Shown here: positions 10,544-20,942 of the stretch, piece after piece
Numbering within the stretch: the first letter of the stretch is position 1
Layout of the letters: every line of letters starts with the position of its first letter
Source: Chlorobiales bacterium Clorobi_01
Lineage (GTDB): Bacteria > Bacteroidota > Chlorobiia > Chlorobiales > Chlorobiaceae
Length of the DNA stretch: 64,000 bases
Assembly: GCA_001602925.1 (NCBI GenBank)
Contig: LUZT01000005.1
Span: 248,001 to 312,000, forward strand
Reading direction: 5' to 3'
Made by a program: the position numbers and the translations under genes
Notes under the pieces: model-generated
The model's input: only the letters and a program-made list of their open reading frames with translations
Databases searched by the model: none
What the model was told of the DNA's origin: nothing

Positions 10544-11526
10544 TCTGCTTTCTTTTTCTGCTTGTCACGCGAGGGTGAGGGCAAGAACGGATTGCTGCCG
10601 ACATCATCCTTCGGGAGAACGAACGCCTTGCTTTGAACCACCACGACGTCCGAAGCCGACAAGCCACTCTCGATCTCGACATTACTGTCATCCTGCAAAC
10701 CGATCCGCACCGGTACTTTCCGGACAGAGTCGGGACCAGCCGCCGGCATCAGCACAAAAGAGTTGCCGTTGCGGCTCTTGACAGCAGCAAGCGGCAGCGT
10801 CAGCACGTTATCCTTTTCTTTGACAATGATGTCGATATTGGCGCTCATACCCGACCGGAACACCTCGGGCACCTTCACGGGCACGATGTCCACATGATAG
10901 ATATTGACATTGTTCACCAGTGTCGATTCGTAATAGATATGATCCACCACCCCTTCGACACGGATGTCGGGATAGGCGTCGAGGCTGATCTCGGCTTTCT
11001 GGCCGACCTTCACGCTGCCGATGTCGGTCTCATCCACGTCGGCCTGGACAATGAGCCGGTCAGAGAGCACCAGCACCGCATCGCTCGTGGTGATGGTCTG
11101 GCCGGGGTTGAGATCACTCACAATCACCTGCCCGTCGATGGGCGAAATGAGGGCGGTCTGGTTGTAGACCTTGTTCCAGTAGTCGATCTCGCTCTGCCCC
11201 TTCAGCGTAGCCGCATCGAGCAGCGCCGCCCGCTCCGTAGAGCTGACAAGCGCGAGCACCTGCCCCTTTTTGACGAAATCCCCCTCCTTGACCAGAATCT
11301 CGTCGATCCTGCCGCTCACGGGCGACTTGATTTCGAGCCGGTTCTGCGGCTTGATGGTGGCCGTGGTCGAAACCGTCTGGCGGATCGCACCGACCGTCGG
11401 GCGGTACTCGCGGTACGAAACTTTCGGCTTGCCGACAAACGCTGTTCTGTACACAACATAACCGGCGAGCAGAGCGATGACAACGGCCACTGCCCCCCAG
11501 ATGAGTTGCGGTTTACCTGCTTTCAA
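10540..11526 (-). CDS. macA: Periplasmic adaptor subunit (MacA/HlyD family)
   Basis: Membrane-fusion protein linking the MacB-type pump to an outer-membrane channel. 328 residues: one N-terminal anchor (about 8-27), a biotinyl-lipoyl-like barrel ([22 protein letters not shown]), a very short helical hairpin of about 30 residues (MacA of E. coli has about 70), then the second lipoyl half ([18 protein letters not shown]) and beta-barrel domains. The short hairpin suggests a different docking geometry with the TolC-like partner. It overlaps macB by four bases and the outer-membrane gene by 14, so translation is probably coupled. Confidence 0.88.
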   Translation of the reverse strand: MKAGKPQLIWGAVAVVIALLAGYVVYRTAFVGKPKVSYREYRPTVGAIRQTVSTTATIKPQNRLEIKSPVSGRIDEILVKEGDFVKKGQVLALVSSTERAALLDAATLKGQSEIDYWNKVYNQTALISPIDGQVIVSDLNPGQTITTSDAVLVLSDRLIVQADVDETDIGSVKVGQKAEISLDAYPDIRVEGVVDHIYYESTLVNNVNIYHVDIVPVKVPEVFRSGMSANIDIIVKEKDNVLTLPLAAVKSRNGNSFVLMPAAGPDSVRKVPVRIGLQDDSNVEIESGLSASDVVVVQSKAFVLPKDDVGSNPFLPSPSRDKQKKKAE

Positions 11527-12787
11527 GAGTGCCTCCTTTTGCCTGAACCCAGGCCGCCTCGGCGGTCAGCAGATTGGACTGGGCGTTGAGATATGATTTT
11601 TTCGCAGTGACGAGATTGTCTTCAATTATAGTCCAGTCGTTGAACGAAACCAGTCCCGCCGAGTACTGCGCGTCAGCGATGCGCGCCCGCTCGGAGGCGG
11701 CGTCGAGATATTTTTTCTGGACATCCACGTTACCGGAGGCGTCGATGAAAGTCTTCCACGCCTGCGCAAGGCTCCGTTTGAGCGACAGATAAAGGCTCTC
11801 CTCGTCGGCGCTCAACTGGTTAAGCACCGCCCGCGCCTTGGCCACGCCTGCCTTGCCGGAGCCGCCCGCATAGATCGGCACCGACACGTCGATGCCCGCC
11901 TGCCAGTCGGTGCGGTCGGGCGGCAGCTGCCGGAATGCGCTATTGCCGAAGCCGGTGCTCAGGTAAACCGACGGCATGAACGCGCTCCGGGCCGCCTGCA
12001 AGCTGTATCCGGCGGCACTCTTTTGCGCGGTGAGATTGAGATAGGACGGACTCTCCTTCGCGATGCGGTCGAAATCGGGTGACTGGCGGGTGTTCTCGTT
12101 CGCCGTGAACCGTCCGGTCACGCGGAGCGGGCCGGACGACGCGCGACCAAGCTGGGTACCAAGCACCACCTGCGCCAGTTCGAGACCACGCCGCGCCTGC
12201 GCCACCTCGTACTCCGCCTCGCCGAGGTCAGCCTGCGCTTTGCTGAGCGAGCCGATATTTTCCGTGCCCGATTTATAAAGCAGGGCGATCAGCCGCAAAT
12301 TCTGCTTTCTTTTCGTTGCAATCTCTTCTGCGAGCGCCACCTGTTTCTGCGCGATCAGAAGCTGGACAAACGCCGTGCGCAAAGCATAGCGCGTAGCGAC
12401 AGAAACCTTGCTTTCATTGTACTTCGACGCCTTGAGCGTTTCGGTGGCGGACTTCACCTCGCTGGAAGTTTTCGCGCCATCGTAGAGCAACTGGCTCGCG
12501 TTGACGCCGTACGACCACGCCCCCACCGGAGCCACGGCGCTCGAACCCGAACGTTCGCCCCCCGCCGACGCGCTGACGGACGGAAGCATTCCGCCCTTGA
12601 CAATATTTCGCTGCTCCTCGGACTGCCGGACGCTTTCCGCCGCCGAACGCAGATCGGGATGATGCCCGGCCGCTTCGGCAAGACACTGCGCCCAGTCAAG
12701 CGTTTCAGCAGCCAGTACGGGAGCCTTTGGCAGGCAGACAAAACAGAGCACTGCTACAATGACAAAAGTTCGGCGAAGTCGTCTCAT
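11513..12787 (-). CDS. TolC-family outer-membrane efflux protein
   Basis: Outer-membrane channel of the tripartite pump. From ATG at 12787 it is 424 residues with a clear signal peptide (MRRLRRTFVIVAVLCFV, cleavage likely after VLAA near residue 27). The two long helical repeats typical of outer-membrane efflux proteins are visible as alanine- and leucine-rich heptads (AQADLGEAEYEVAQARRGLE; SNLLTAEAAWVQAKG at the end). The frame is open 64 codons further upstream, but that extension has no signal peptide and lies in the divergent promoter region. First gene of the efflux operon. Confidence 0.9.
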   Translation of the reverse strand: MRRLRRTFVIVAVLCFVCLPKAPVLAAETLDWAQCLAEAAGHHPDLRSAAESVRQSEEQRNIVKGGMLPSVSASAGGERSGSSAVAPVGAWSYGVNASQLLYDGAKTSSEVKSATETLKASKYNESKVSVATRYALRTAFVQLLIAQKQVALAEEIATKRKQNLRLIALLYKSGTENIGSLSKAQADLGEAEYEVAQARRGLELAQVVLGTQLGRASSGPLRVTGRFTANENTRQSPDFDRIAKESPSYLNLTAQKSAAGYSLQAARSAFMPSVYLSTGFGNSAFRQLPPDRTDWQAGIDVSVPIYAGGSGKAGVAKARAVLNQLSADEESLYLSLKRSLAQAWKTFIDASGNVDVQKKYLDAASERARIADAQYSAGLVSFNDWTIIEDNLVTAKKSYLNAQSNLLTAEAAWVQAKGGTLESR

Positions 12788-12966
12788 GATCCGGATATGA
12801 TTATAAAACAAGTTGATACAGGCTAACGGTTTTGACGCTTCAACCTCTTCTTTCCAGCGTTTCCGTCTGAAATTCAGGACGCCCGACTGTTCGGATGGAA
12901 ACACGAGTTGGCATGGCGCTTTAATGAAATATCGTATCTTCACACCAAACCTGAAACCGCGACTCC

Positions 12967-14922
12967 ATGCTCGAAGCACGAAATCTCTCTCTTTCGGCAG
13001 GCACCAAAGTGCTCCTGCGCGACACCTCCTTCAGAATCGGCGACAAGGATCGCGCCTCGCTGGTCGGCCTGAACGGCACCGGCAAGTCCACGCTCCTGCG
13101 CCTCCTCAGCGGCCAGCTCAAGGAGGACGGGCCGTTGAGCGACGGGCAGATCATGAAGTCCTCGACCACCACCATCGGCTACCTGCCGCAGGAGATATCC
13201 TTTGAGGGCGATCTGGATAAAACCGCGCTCCAGTACGCGCTCGAAGCGAACAAGACGCTGCACGAGCTGTCCGAACGGATCACGCGCATGGAGCACGAGC
13301 TGTCGCTGCCCGATCAGGATCACGCGAGCGACGAGTATCACAAACTGATCGAGCGCTTCAGCGACGCCTCGCACGACTTCGAGCGGCTCGGCGGCTACCG
13401 GATGCAGTCCGAGGCGGAGAAGATTCTGTCGGGCCTCGGCTTCAGCGGCGCGGATTTCTACAAAAAGGTCAAGGAGTTCTCCGGCGGCTGGCAGATGCGC
13501 CTGCTCATCGCGCGGCTTCTGTTGCAAAATCCGACGCTGCTTCTGCTCGACGAGCCGACCAACCACCTCGACATCGACTCGCTCCGCTGGCTCGAACAGT
13601 ACCTGCTCAACTACGAGCACAGCTACCTCATCGTCTCGCACGACCGCTTTTTCCTCGACAAGCTCACCACCAAAACGCTCGAAATCGCCTTCAACGAAAT
13701 CACCGAGTACAAGGGCAACTACAGCTATTACGAAAAGGAGAAGGCCGAGCGCTACACGCTCATGATGTCGCGCTACGAGAACGATCTGAAAAAGATGGCC
13801 GATCTGAAATCGTTCGTCGATCGCTTCCGCTACAAGGCCACCAAGGCGCGGCAGGCGCAGAGCCGACTACGCCAGATGCAGAAGCTCGAAGAGGAGTTGC
13901 AGGCCCCGGAGGAGGATCTGTCGCAGATTTCGTTCTCCTTCCCGAAGGCCAGACCGTCGGGCCGGGAAGTGCTCCGGCTGGAGGGCGTGTCGAAATCCTT
14001 CACGCTGCCGGACGGTTCGACGAAGCACGTGCTCCGCGACATCGACCTCGAAATCATGCGCGGCGACCGCATCGCCATCGTCGGCTCGAACGGCGCGGGA
14101 AAGACGACGTTTTGCCGGATTCTGGCCGACGAGATCGACTTCGAGGGCAAGCGCCAGCTCGGTCACCACGTCAGCATGAACTACTTCGCGCAGCACCAGA
14201 CCGACAACCTCTCGCCGGAAAAAAGCGTTCTGGACGAGATGATGGACGCCGCCCCGACCTCCGAGGCGCAGCGCCGCGTGCGCGACATTCTCGGCTGCTT
14301 CCTTTTCAGCGGCGACGCGGTGGAGAAGAAGACCGGCGTGCTCTCCGGCGGCGAGAAATCGAGGGTGGCGCTGGCCAAGATTTTGCTGCAAGCCTCAAAC
14401 CTGCTCATCATGGACGAGCCGACCAACCACCTCGACATGCGCTCCAAAGAAATGCTGATCGACTCGCTCGAAAACTACGACGGCACGCTGCTCATCGTCT
14501 CGCACGACCGCTACTTCCTCGACAGCCTTGTCAACAAGGTGTTCGAGATCAAGAACGGTGGAGTGCAGGTCTATCTCGGCACTTATGCCGAATACCTCGA
14601 AAAAGCCGAAAAATCGTGGGAAGAGGAGAAAAAACAGCAGGCCGAAGCCCAGGCCAAAGAAGACGCCGCACGCAAAGCCGCTACGGCGAAACCTGTCGAG
14701 AAAAAAACGGCCGCGCCCAAAGCGAACAGCAAAAAGATCTCGGCAATCGAAAAGGAGATTCAGCGGTTGGAGGAGTCAAAAAAACAGCACGAGGATATGA
14801 TGGCCCAACCCTTATTCTACGAACAATCCGCAGAAGAGACGCGCAAAGCCACCGCAGAGTACGAAGAGCTGTGCAAAGAGCTGGATGCGCTCTACCAGTG
14901 CTGGGAGGAAGAAGCGGGGTGA
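12967..14922 (+). CDS. ABC-F family ATPase (Uup/ABCF-like ribosome factor)
   Basis: Soluble protein with two ATP-binding cassettes and no membrane segments, as in ABC-F translation factors that act at the ribosomal E site or in antibiotic protection. 651 residues. Walker A motifs are GLNGTGKST at 34-42 and GSNGAGKTT near 375-383; signatures are FSGGWQMRL and [13 protein letters not shown]; both cassettes have DEPTNHLD. The lysine/alanine/glutamate-rich tail (about 540-651) is a predicted coiled coil as in Uup. It is divergent from the efflux operon with a 180-bp intergenic region. The exact subfamily needs a tree. Confidence 0.92.
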   Translation: MLEARNLSLSAGTKVLLRDTSFRIGDKDRASLVGLNGTGKSTLLRLLSGQLKEDGPLSDGQIMKSSTTTIGYLPQEISFEGDLDKTALQYALEANKTLHELSERITRMEHELSLPDQDHASDEYHKLIERFSDASHDFERLGGYRMQSEAEKILSGLGFSGADFYKKVKEFSGGWQMRLLIARLLLQNPTLLLLDEPTNHLDIDSLRWLEQYLLNYEHSYLIVSHDRFFLDKLTTKTLEIAFNEITEYKGNYSYYEKEKAERYTLMMSRYENDLKKMADLKSFVDRFRYKATKARQAQSRLRQMQKLEEELQAPEEDLSQISFSFPKARPSGREVLRLEGVSKSFTLPDGSTKHVLRDIDLEIMRGDRIAIVGSNGAGKTTFCRILADEIDFEGKRQLGHHVSMNYFAQHQTDNLSPEKSVLDEMMDAAPTSEAQRRVRDILGCFLFSGDAVEKKTGVLSGGEKSRVALAKILLQASNLLIMDEPTNHLDMRSKEMLIDSLENYDGTLLIVSHDRYFLDSLVNKVFEIKNGGVQVYLGTYAEYLEKAEKSWEEEKKQQAEAQAKEDAARKAATAKPVEKKTAAPKANSKKISAIEKEIQRLEESKKQHEDMMAQPLFYEQSAEETRKATAEYEELCKELDALYQCWEEEAG

Positions 14923-14931
14923 AGAAAAGAA

Positions 14932-14987
14932 GTGGACTGAGTGGACACTGCGGAAAGAACCTTCTTACATTTGTCCACCCCGTCCAC
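14932..14987. terminator. Long inverted repeat between convergent genes
   Basis: The 16 bases at 14932-14947 (two GTGGAC units) and 14972-14987 (two GTCCAC units) are inverted copies matching at 14 of 16 positions, with a 24-base loop. It lies between the ABC-F gene and gdx, which converge. No T-run follows, so termination is inferred from position. Confidence 0.5.
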
Positions 14988-14998
14988 CCAATTCCCAG

Positions 14999-15319
14999 CT
15001 ACTTCCCAGCCAGCACCCGCAACCCAGCGACACCAGCGATAATCAGAAAAATGCAGAAAACTCGCGCCAGATCGCGCGGTTCGTTGAAAAGCAGAATCCC
15101 CGCCACGGCAACACCTGCCGCGCCGATACCAGTCCAGACGGCGTAGGCTGTGCCGACCGGCACGGTTTTCATCGCCACGGAGAGCAGCCAGAAGCTCACC
15201 AGCATCGCCGCAATCGTCAGCGCCGACGGCACGGGCCGCGTGAACCCTTCGGAATATTTCAACCCCACCGCCCAGGCACACTCGAACAGCCCGGCCACAA
15301 ACAGCATCACCCACGCCAC
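14999..15319 (-). CDS. gdx: Guanidinium exporter of the SMR family (Gdx/SugE)
   Basis: Four-helix inner-membrane proton antiporter. 106 residues, typical of the small multidrug resistance family. Glu13 (GLFECAW) is the essential membrane carboxylate, and [16 protein letters not shown] is the signature that separates Gdx/SugE guanidinium exporters from EmrE-type drug exporters. Start is GTG at 15319, set by a perfect AGGAGG nine bases upstream. Only 64 bp separate it from the next gene and I see no guanidine-I, -II or -III riboswitch there. Confidence 0.9.
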   Translation of the reverse strand: MAWVMLFVAGLFECAWAVGLKYSEGFTRPVPSALTIAAMLVSFWLLSVAMKTVPVGTAYAVWTGIGAAGVAVAGILLFNEPRDLARVFCIFLIIAGVAGLRVLAGK

Positions 15320-15383
15320 GATTCAGTTCCTCCTGGTTATAACATCATTTACGGGACAGATCGACGACCGAATCATCCATCGA

Positions 15384-16529
15384 CTACACTTTCACCCAGC
15401 GCTTCTCACGGTCAGAATCGAGCCCGGCCTGCATCACCTTCTGGATGGCAAGGCCGTCGCGGAAGCTTGCGGCGTCCTGCAGAATGACCGGGTCGCCGCT
15501 CTTCAACGCTTTGACGATGCGATGTGCAAGAAAAGCAAATCCAACGGCGAAAATGCCGTGTACGGCGATCGACGAGAGTCTGATTTTTGCCTGAAGCACC
15601 AGCTCGTCCCACGGCAGCATCGGCTCCAACTGCTTCCAGCGCGGCGCGTCGATGAGGCTGCGCCCTCCTTTGACCTCGCTGTTGACGATCTCCCAGAGAC
15701 GACCCGCACCGTCGAGCCGAATGGTTTTGAGGCTTCCAACCACTTCAAGCGAAAACCAGGTGTAGGAGCCAACGGTAGTGACGTGCATGAGCGACGACGC
15801 GCCGAGGGCCACCGAAGACGGACCGAACTTCATGAACATGGCGAAGCTGTCGTCCGACGTAACCTGCAGGCTCTTGCCGGGCGTCGAGGCATCGGGGCGC
15901 TGCGGAATCGAGGTCGAAAGGTTGCAGCACACTTCTGAAATCTCGCCGACGAGAAAACGGTTCAAATCGATCAGGTGCGAGCCAAGCGCCCGAAGCGCGC
16001 CGCCGCCCTTCGAGGCGTCGCTCCACCACGACCACGGCATGTCGATGCGGTTACGCGAGGCGAGGTTCACTACGGCGCGAACTTCATACACCTTGCCAAT
16101 TTCGCCGCTGTCGATCATCTGCTTCATGCTCCTGACCGACGGATGGAACCGGAGCTGGTGATCGATCAGCGAAAGGCCGGGCGATTTCGAGGCAAGCGCG
16201 TTCATGCGCTCGGCCTCCTCGACGGTCAGGGCAAACGGCTTTTCGCAGAGCACGCCGACCCCCTTTTCGAGCACGCCCGTCACCATCGGTTCGTGCAGAA
16301 AGGTCGGCGTAGTGACGCATACCAGATCGAGCGGGCACTCGTCGAGCATCTCGCGCCAGTCAGCGTAGCTTTCCGGAATGCCGAAGCGATCCTGAAACTT
16401 CTGCCGCCGCCGTTCAGTCGGACTTGCAACCGCTGCCAGTTCAACATCTTCCATCAGCGAAAAGGCCGGAGCCTGCGCCACCTGCGCCCATCCACTGCCG
16501 ATAAATCCGATCCTGATCTTTTGTTTCAT
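15384..16529 (-). CDS. Gfo/Idh/MocA-family NAD(P)-dependent oxidoreductase
   Basis: Probable sugar or cyclitol dehydrogenase. 381 residues from ATG at 16529 ([14 protein letters not shown]). The N-terminal Rossmann fold has GFIGSGWAQ at 7-15, and the EKP motif (CEKPFAL) near residue 95 carries the catalytic-site lysine. DHQLRFHPS and the [15 protein letters not shown] stretch match the C-terminal domain, where a histidine serves in catalysis. The frame is open 24 codons upstream but that overlaps the hemN terminator, so the later start is preferred. It is upstream of gdx on the same strand. Substrate not predictable. Confidence 0.85.
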   Translation of the reverse strand: MKQKIRIGFIGSGWAQVAQAPAFSLMEDVELAAVASPTERRRQKFQDRFGIPESYADWREMLDECPLDLVCVTTPTFLHEPMVTGVLEKGVGVLCEKPFALTVEEAERMNALASKSPGLSLIDHQLRFHPSVRSMKQMIDSGEIGKVYEVRAVVNLASRNRIDMPWSWWSDASKGGGALRALGSHLIDLNRFLVGEISEVCCNLSTSIPQRPDASTPGKSLQVTSDDSFAMFMKFGPSSVALGASSLMHVTTVGSYTWFSLEVVGSLKTIRLDGAGRLWEIVNSEVKGGRSLIDAPRWKQLEPMLPWDELVLQAKIRLSSIAVHGIFAVGFAFLAHRIVKALKSGDPVILQDAASFRDGLAIQKVMQAGLDSDREKRWVKV

Positions 16530-16570
16530 CGTTTGATTGACTTTGTCATCGTGCGGTTCATACGAAATCT

Positions 16571-16605
16571 TAACCAAAAAAAAGGGTGACCAAAAGATCA
16601 CCCTT
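16571..16605 (-). terminator. Intrinsic terminator of hemN
   Basis: On the minus strand AAGGGTGA (16605-16598) and TCACCCTT (16589-16582) form an 8-bp stem with an 8-base loop, followed by eight or nine T. It sits just after hemN and before the next minus-strand gene, which therefore needs its own promoter. Confidence 0.88.
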
Positions 16606-16628
16606 CAAAACCGTTAAGAGACACCCGC

Positions 16629-18059
16629 TCAGGAGGTCTGCTGAAGCTTGGCCTGGCGGGCCTTTTCGATGTACTCCTTCTGGATGTCGCGCGACACGTT
16701 GTAGGCCTTGGAGAGGCTGTCGGAGCGCCAGAGGTGCGCGTCGAACGCCATGCAGACGTTGCGGAGGAACGGCACGCCGATCTCGGTGACCTTCACGCTC
16801 TTCTCGCCAAGCACCACAATGCCATCGTTCTCCATGTCTTCGAGGCGATAGCGGGCGATGTCCAGCTCTTCGGTGTAGAGCTTCGGATCTTCCCACGAGG
16901 TCTCCTGGCGGCACATCAGGTTCAGGATATGGCGGCGAAGCACAAGGTCTTCGTCGCTGAGCAGGTGACCGCGCATGATCGGGAAGCGGCCCTTGTTGAC
17001 CTCCTCCATGTAGCGGTCGTCAGTGCGCTCGTTCTGCGCGAAGGCGTACCAGGTGTCGCTGATCGACGAAGCGCCGAGGGCGAGCATCATCTGGGTGGTG
17101 TTCTCGGTGTAACCCATGAAGTTCCTGTGCAGGGTGCCATTCTTCATCGCCTCGTAAAGCGCGTCGCCCTCGATGGCGAAGTGGTCCATGCCAACCTCGT
17201 GGTAGCCGATCGATTCGAGCATGGCGCGACCCTTGTCGTACAGCTCCTGCTTGACGTCGCCCACCGGAAGATCTTCCATCTTGAAGCGGCGCTGCCCTTC
17301 GTAAAGGTGCGGGTTATGGCCGTAACCGTAGAAGGCAAGGCGGTCGGGACGCAGCTCCATCACTTTCTGGATGGTGTCGGTCACCGTGGCGAGCGTCTGC
17401 TTGGGCAGGCCGTACACGAGATCGAAGTTGACCGAGTTGAAGCCGATTTCGCGGGCCATGTCGATCTTCTCCTTGACCAGTTCGAAGGGCTGAAGCCGGT
17501 TGATCTCGGCCTGCACCACAGGATCGAAGTCCTGGATACCAAAGCTCATGCGGCGGAATCCGACGCTGTAAAGCGCTTCGAGATGCTCTTTTGTGGTCGA
17601 GCGAGGGTTGGTTTCGAAGCTGAAGATGTAATCGTCCATCTTGTTGACATCCCTGAAAAGGGTATCGACAAGACGGATAAGGTTCTCGGGGCTGAGGAAA
17701 GTCGGTGTGCCACCTCCGATATGCAGCTCCTTGACGTTGAGCTTGCCGGGGAACACGTCGAGATACATCTGCCACTCCTTTATGAGCGCGTCGATGTATG
17801 GTTTCTCGAACGAGTGATCGGTAGTGCGATGAGCGTTGCAGCCGCAGAAGTAGCAGTAGTTCTCGCAGAACGGGATATGGATATACATGCTGATACCCGT
17901 GGTCTCGTTGCTCTCGTTGAAGCCTTTGACCATAGCCTCTTTCCACTGCTCCTGAGTCACGCCGTCCTCACTCCAGGACGGAATGGTGGGGTAACTGGTG
18001 TAACGTGGCCCGGGATTGCTGTACTTCAAAGCCAGCTTTGCGACGACATCTGTTGTCAT
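16629..18059 (-). CDS. hemN: Oxygen-independent coproporphyrinogen III oxidase
   Basis: Radical-SAM enzyme that decarboxylates two propionates of coproporphyrinogen III to give protoporphyrinogen IX, needed here for haem and (bacterio)chlorophyll under anoxia. 476 residues. Cys65, Cys69 and Cys72 (CENYCYFC) bind the 4Fe-4S cluster; Cys74 follows as in true HemN, and GGGTPTFL and the [10 protein letters not shown]-terminal signature are present. This distinguishes it from HemW. ATG at 18059 is preferred over an in-frame TTG six codons upstream because AAGGA lies at correct spacing before it. Confidence 0.96.
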   Translation of the reverse strand: MTTDVVAKLALKYSNPGPRYTSYPTIPSWSEDGVTQEQWKEAMVKGFNESNETTGISMYIHIPFCENYCYFCGCNAHRTTDHSFEKPYIDALIKEWQMYLDVFPGKLNVKELHIGGGTPTFLSPENLIRLVDTLFRDVNKMDDYIFSFETNPRSTTKEHLEALYSVGFRRMSFGIQDFDPVVQAEINRLQPFELVKEKIDMAREIGFNSVNFDLVYGLPKQTLATVTDTIQKVMELRPDRLAFYGYGHNPHLYEGQRRFKMEDLPVGDVKQELYDKGRAMLESIGYHEVGMDHFAIEGDALYEAMKNGTLHRNFMGYTENTTQMMLALGASSISDTWYAFAQNERTDDRYMEEVNKGRFPIMRGHLLSDEDLVLRRHILNLMCRQETSWEDPKLYTEELDIARYRLEDMENDGIVVLGEKSVKVTEIGVPFLRNVCMAFDAHLWRSDSLSKAYNVSRDIQKEYIEKARQAKLQQTS

Positions 18060-18184
18060 TGTATTCTTCCTTGGCAAGTGTTATTTTTTTGTTTGACTGG
18101 TGAAAATACAAAAACTCCGCGAATTTTTTAGCCCTCAAACTGCAACGGCTTTAACATTCACAAGGCCGGATAACTTCTTTTTCC

Positions 18185-18712
18185 ATGACACAAGTTTCCT
18201 CTGACGCACAGGCGCCGCTGGTCGGCATCCTGATGGGTTCCGATTCCGATTTCGACATCATGAAAGAGGCCGCCACGGTGCTCGACGAGTTCGGCATTCC
18301 GTTTGAAATATCGGTCATCTCGGCGCACCGCACGCCAGGCGACCTCGAAGCCTACGCATCTTCAGCGCAGGAGCGCGGCCTGAAGGCGATCATCGCCGGA
18401 GCGGGCGGCGCGGCGCACCTGCCGGGCGTCACGGCGGCCATGACTCCCCTGCCGGTCATCGGCGTGCCGATCTACAGCAAGAAGCTCAGCGGCCAGGATT
18501 CGCTCTACGCCATCGTGCAGATGCCCGCCGGAATTCCGGTAGCCACCGTCGGGATCGACAACGCCCGCAACGCTGCGCTGCTCGCCGTGCAGATGCTCGC
18601 CCTGTGCGACGCCAGTCTGATGCAGAAGCTCAGGGAATTCCGACAGAAGCTTGCCGAAGCCTCGCGCCAGAAGACCGCCAAAATCCGGGAAAAGCTTCGT
18701 GCGAACGGCTGA
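18185..18712 (+). CDS. purE: N5-carboxyaminoimidazole ribonucleotide mutase
   Basis: Converts N5-CAIR to CAIR in de novo purine synthesis. 175 residues; MGSDSD at 17-22 and SAHRTP near 50 form the active site, and the GGAAHLPG loop follows near 80. Class I PurE length. purK is not adjacent. The next gene overlaps its 3' end by 14 bases. It is divergent from hemN with 125 bp between the starts. Confidence 0.95.
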   Translation: MTQVSSDAQAPLVGILMGSDSDFDIMKEAATVLDEFGIPFEISVISAHRTPGDLEAYASSAQERGLKAIIAGAGGAAHLPGVTAAMTPLPVIGVPIYSKKLSGQDSLYAIVQMPAGIPVATVGIDNARNAALLAVQMLALCDASLMQKLREFRQKLAEASRQKTAKIREKLRANG

Positions 18713-19202
18713 GTTCTGGATCAAGCGCCTCGGCCTCGAACGTCATCCCGAAGGGGGCTGGTACCGCGAAACCTACCGCAGCGAAGGCTCGTACGGTTTC
18801 AACGGCAACAGCCCCTTCGGCTCGCCCCGCTCCTACGCGACCTCGATCTTCTACCTGCTCGAACGCGGCGACCGCTCGCGCCTGCACCGCATCCACTCGG
18901 ACGAGCAGTGGTACTTCCACGCCGGATCGCCGCTCGACGTGCACTGCTTTCCCGAAACCGGCGATCCGTCATCGTTCACGCTCGGCCTCGATCCGGACGC
19001 CGGACAGACGCTGCACTCGTGGGTCCCTGCTGGCTACTGGTTCGGCGCGCGCCTTGCCGAGTCCGGCAGCCCGGACGCCTGGGCGCTCGTCAGTTGCGTA
19101 GTCGCGCCGGGTTTCGACTTCCGCGACTTCACCTTCGCCGACCCGGCGGCGCTGACCGCGCAATTTCCTGCCCATGCGCGGATCATCGAAAAGCTGAGCT
19201 GA
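18699..19202 (+). CDS. Cupin-superfamily protein (DUF985/cupin_5)
   Basis: Predicted small cupin, 167 residues from GTG at 18699. [20 protein letters not shown] is the usual start of this family, followed by [24 protein letters not shown], the cupin motif with potential metal-binding His residues, and a second motif containing [10 protein letters not shown]. The GTG overlaps purE by 14 bases with GGGA upstream. An open extension to 18651 lies inside purE and lacks homology. Biochemical role unknown; no visible functional link to purE except the overlap. Confidence 0.8.
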   Translation: MRTAEFWIKRLGLERHPEGGWYRETYRSEGSYGFNGNSPFGSPRSYATSIFYLLERGDRSRLHRIHSDEQWYFHAGSPLDVHCFPETGDPSSFTLGLDPDAGQTLHSWVPAGYWFGARLAESGSPDAWALVSCVVAPGFDFRDFTFADPAALTAQFPAHARIIEKLS

Positions 19203-19368
19203 AATGCGCCGTTCTGCGTAACGCTTTAGCGACGTTCGCAGCGATATTCAACGCATTTTTATTACATTCCTGCGTTTGTATACGATGAGGGCATCTTTGC
19301 CGTAACTTGACTGACATACGGATGTCCGCGCCAGGGATTTGAGAAATGAACGTGAGAATCTGAACGAG

Positions 19369-20661
19369 ATGAAAAAAAAGGTCGTGATTGTCGGTGGCGG
19401 ATTTACCGGTCTGAACACCGCGAGAATCCTCAGTAACAGAAAGGATGTCGAGGTCACGCTCATCGACAGGAAAAACTACCACCTCTTCCAGCCGCTGCTC
19501 TACCAGGTGGCGATGGCCGCGCTCGGTGAAGGCGACATCGCCACGCCACTGCGTAACATGCTGGCCGGTTACGACAACGTCACGGTCTTCAAAGGCAACG
19601 TCTGCAACGCCGATCTCGAACAGAAAAAGGTAAAGACCGATTTTGGCGATGTCGAGTACGACTATCTCGTCCTCGCCTGCGGGGCACAGCACCATTACTT
19701 CGGCAAGAACGACTGGGAGGAGCATGCGCCTGGCCTGAAAAACCTGGCCCAGGCTTCCGAAATTCGCCGCCGCGTGATGGAGGCTTACGAAGCCGCCGAG
19801 CGCACCAACGATATGAAGGAGCGCAAAAAGCAACTCACCTTCGTCATCGTGGGCGGCGGCCCCACCGGCGTGGAGCTTGCCGGATCGATTGGCGAGATGA
19901 GCCGTTTCACCCTGTCGAAATTCTACCGCCACATCGACCCGAAGCTCACCCGTATCTTCATCGTCGAAGCCGCTGAACGCATTCTCGGCACGTTCTCGCC
20001 CGAACTGTCGAGCAAGGCAACCCGCGAGCTCGAAAAGCTCGGCGTGCAGGTCTGGACGTCAAGTATGGTGAGCGACGTCGATGCCGACGGCGTGCAGATC
20101 GGGCGCGAGCGCATCGAGGCCGCCACAGTGCTCTGGGCTGCGGGCGTCAAAGCCTCGGAGATCGGCCAGAACATGGGCGTCCAGACCGACCGCAGCGGCC
20201 GGATCATGGTCGAGGCCGATCTAAGCCTGCCCGGTCATCCGGAGGTATTCGTCGGCGGTGACCAGGCCTGCTACACGCTTGAAAACGGTTCCACCCTGCC
20301 GGGCATGGCTCCGGTGGCCATGCAGGAAGGCAACTTCATCGGAAAGATGATTCTGGACGACCTCAAAGGAAAGCCGCGCAAGCCGTTCAAGTACCGCGAC
20401 AAGGGGCAAATGGCAACCATCGGCCGCAACAAGGCAATTGTCGAGATCGGCAACCTGAAGATCAACGGCGCGCTCGCCTGGTTCACCTGGTTGCTGGTGC
20501 ACATCTACTACCTCTCGACTTTCCGGCACCGCGTCTTCGTGCTGATGCAGTGGGCCTGGTCCTACTTCACCTTCGGCTACGGCGCGCGGCTGATCGTCAA
20601 CAAGGACTGGCGGTTCTACCCGGAGCGGAAATCTTCGCCCTGCGATGACAAGAACGCCTGA
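19369..20661 (+). CDS. ndh: Type II NADH dehydrogenase
   Basis: Single-subunit, non-proton-pumping flavoprotein oxidising NADH and reducing quinone at the inner membrane. 430 residues from ATG at 19369. VGGGFTGLN at 8-16 is the FAD Rossmann motif; a second one, VGGGPTGVELAG, near 165 binds NAD(P)H. GGDQACY near 300 is the second FAD contact. The hydrophobic C-terminal stretch (LAWFTWLLVHIYYLS, then WAWSYFTFGYGARL) is the usual membrane anchor. The next gene overlaps its end by 17 bases. In a strict anaerobe it may balance NAD(P)H with menaquinone. Confidence 0.92.
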   Translation: MKKKVVIVGGGFTGLNTARILSNRKDVEVTLIDRKNYHLFQPLLYQVAMAALGEGDIATPLRNMLAGYDNVTVFKGNVCNADLEQKKVKTDFGDVEYDYLVLACGAQHHYFGKNDWEEHAPGLKNLAQASEIRRRVMEAYEAAERTNDMKERKKQLTFVIVGGGPTGVELAGSIGEMSRFTLSKFYRHIDPKLTRIFIVEAAERILGTFSPELSSKATRELEKLGVQVWTSSMVSDVDADGVQIGRERIEAATVLWAAGVKASEIGQNMGVQTDRSGRIMVEADLSLPGHPEVFVGGDQACYTLENGSTLPGMAPVAMQEGNFIGKMILDDLKGKPRKPFKYRDKGQMATIGRNKAIVEIGNLKINGALAWFTWLLVHIYYLSTFRHRVFVLMQWAWSYFTFGYGARLIVNKDWRFYPERKSSPCDDKNA

Positions 20662-20905
20662 CAACAACGACGCCGGAGGAGCACAAAAAAAAGAGCGTCT
20701 ATCAATCATGATGGCGCTCGACGCGCTTCTTTCCCTGACTTTTCTGGTGCTCGCCGCGTATATTGGATTCTATGCCTCGTCTGTAAGCGGTGAAAACGGC
20801 CGGGAACTGTTTTATTTTTCGTTACTTCTCGGCGCATACGGCATCTGGCGCGCGATCCGGAGCGTGATCAACCGCCGCCAACGCAGCAAGGAAGAGGCAC
20901 AATGA
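20645..20905 (+). CDS. Small two-helix membrane protein
   Basis: 86 residues with two hydrophobic segments (about 25-45 and 54-70) and charged ends, the last rich in Arg/Lys/Glu. It overlaps the ndh gene by 17 bases, so it is probably translated with it and might be an accessory membrane subunit. No motif recognised. The coding assignment rests on the overlap, good length and a sensible topology. Confidence 0.6.
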   Translation: MTRTPDNNDAGGAQKKERLSIMMALDALLSLTFLVLAAYIGFYASSVSGENGRELFYFSLLLGAYGIWRAIRSVINRRQRSKEEAQ

Positions 20906-20942
20906 TCTTTGCAGTAAACATTTTCTCTATCAAACTATCACG

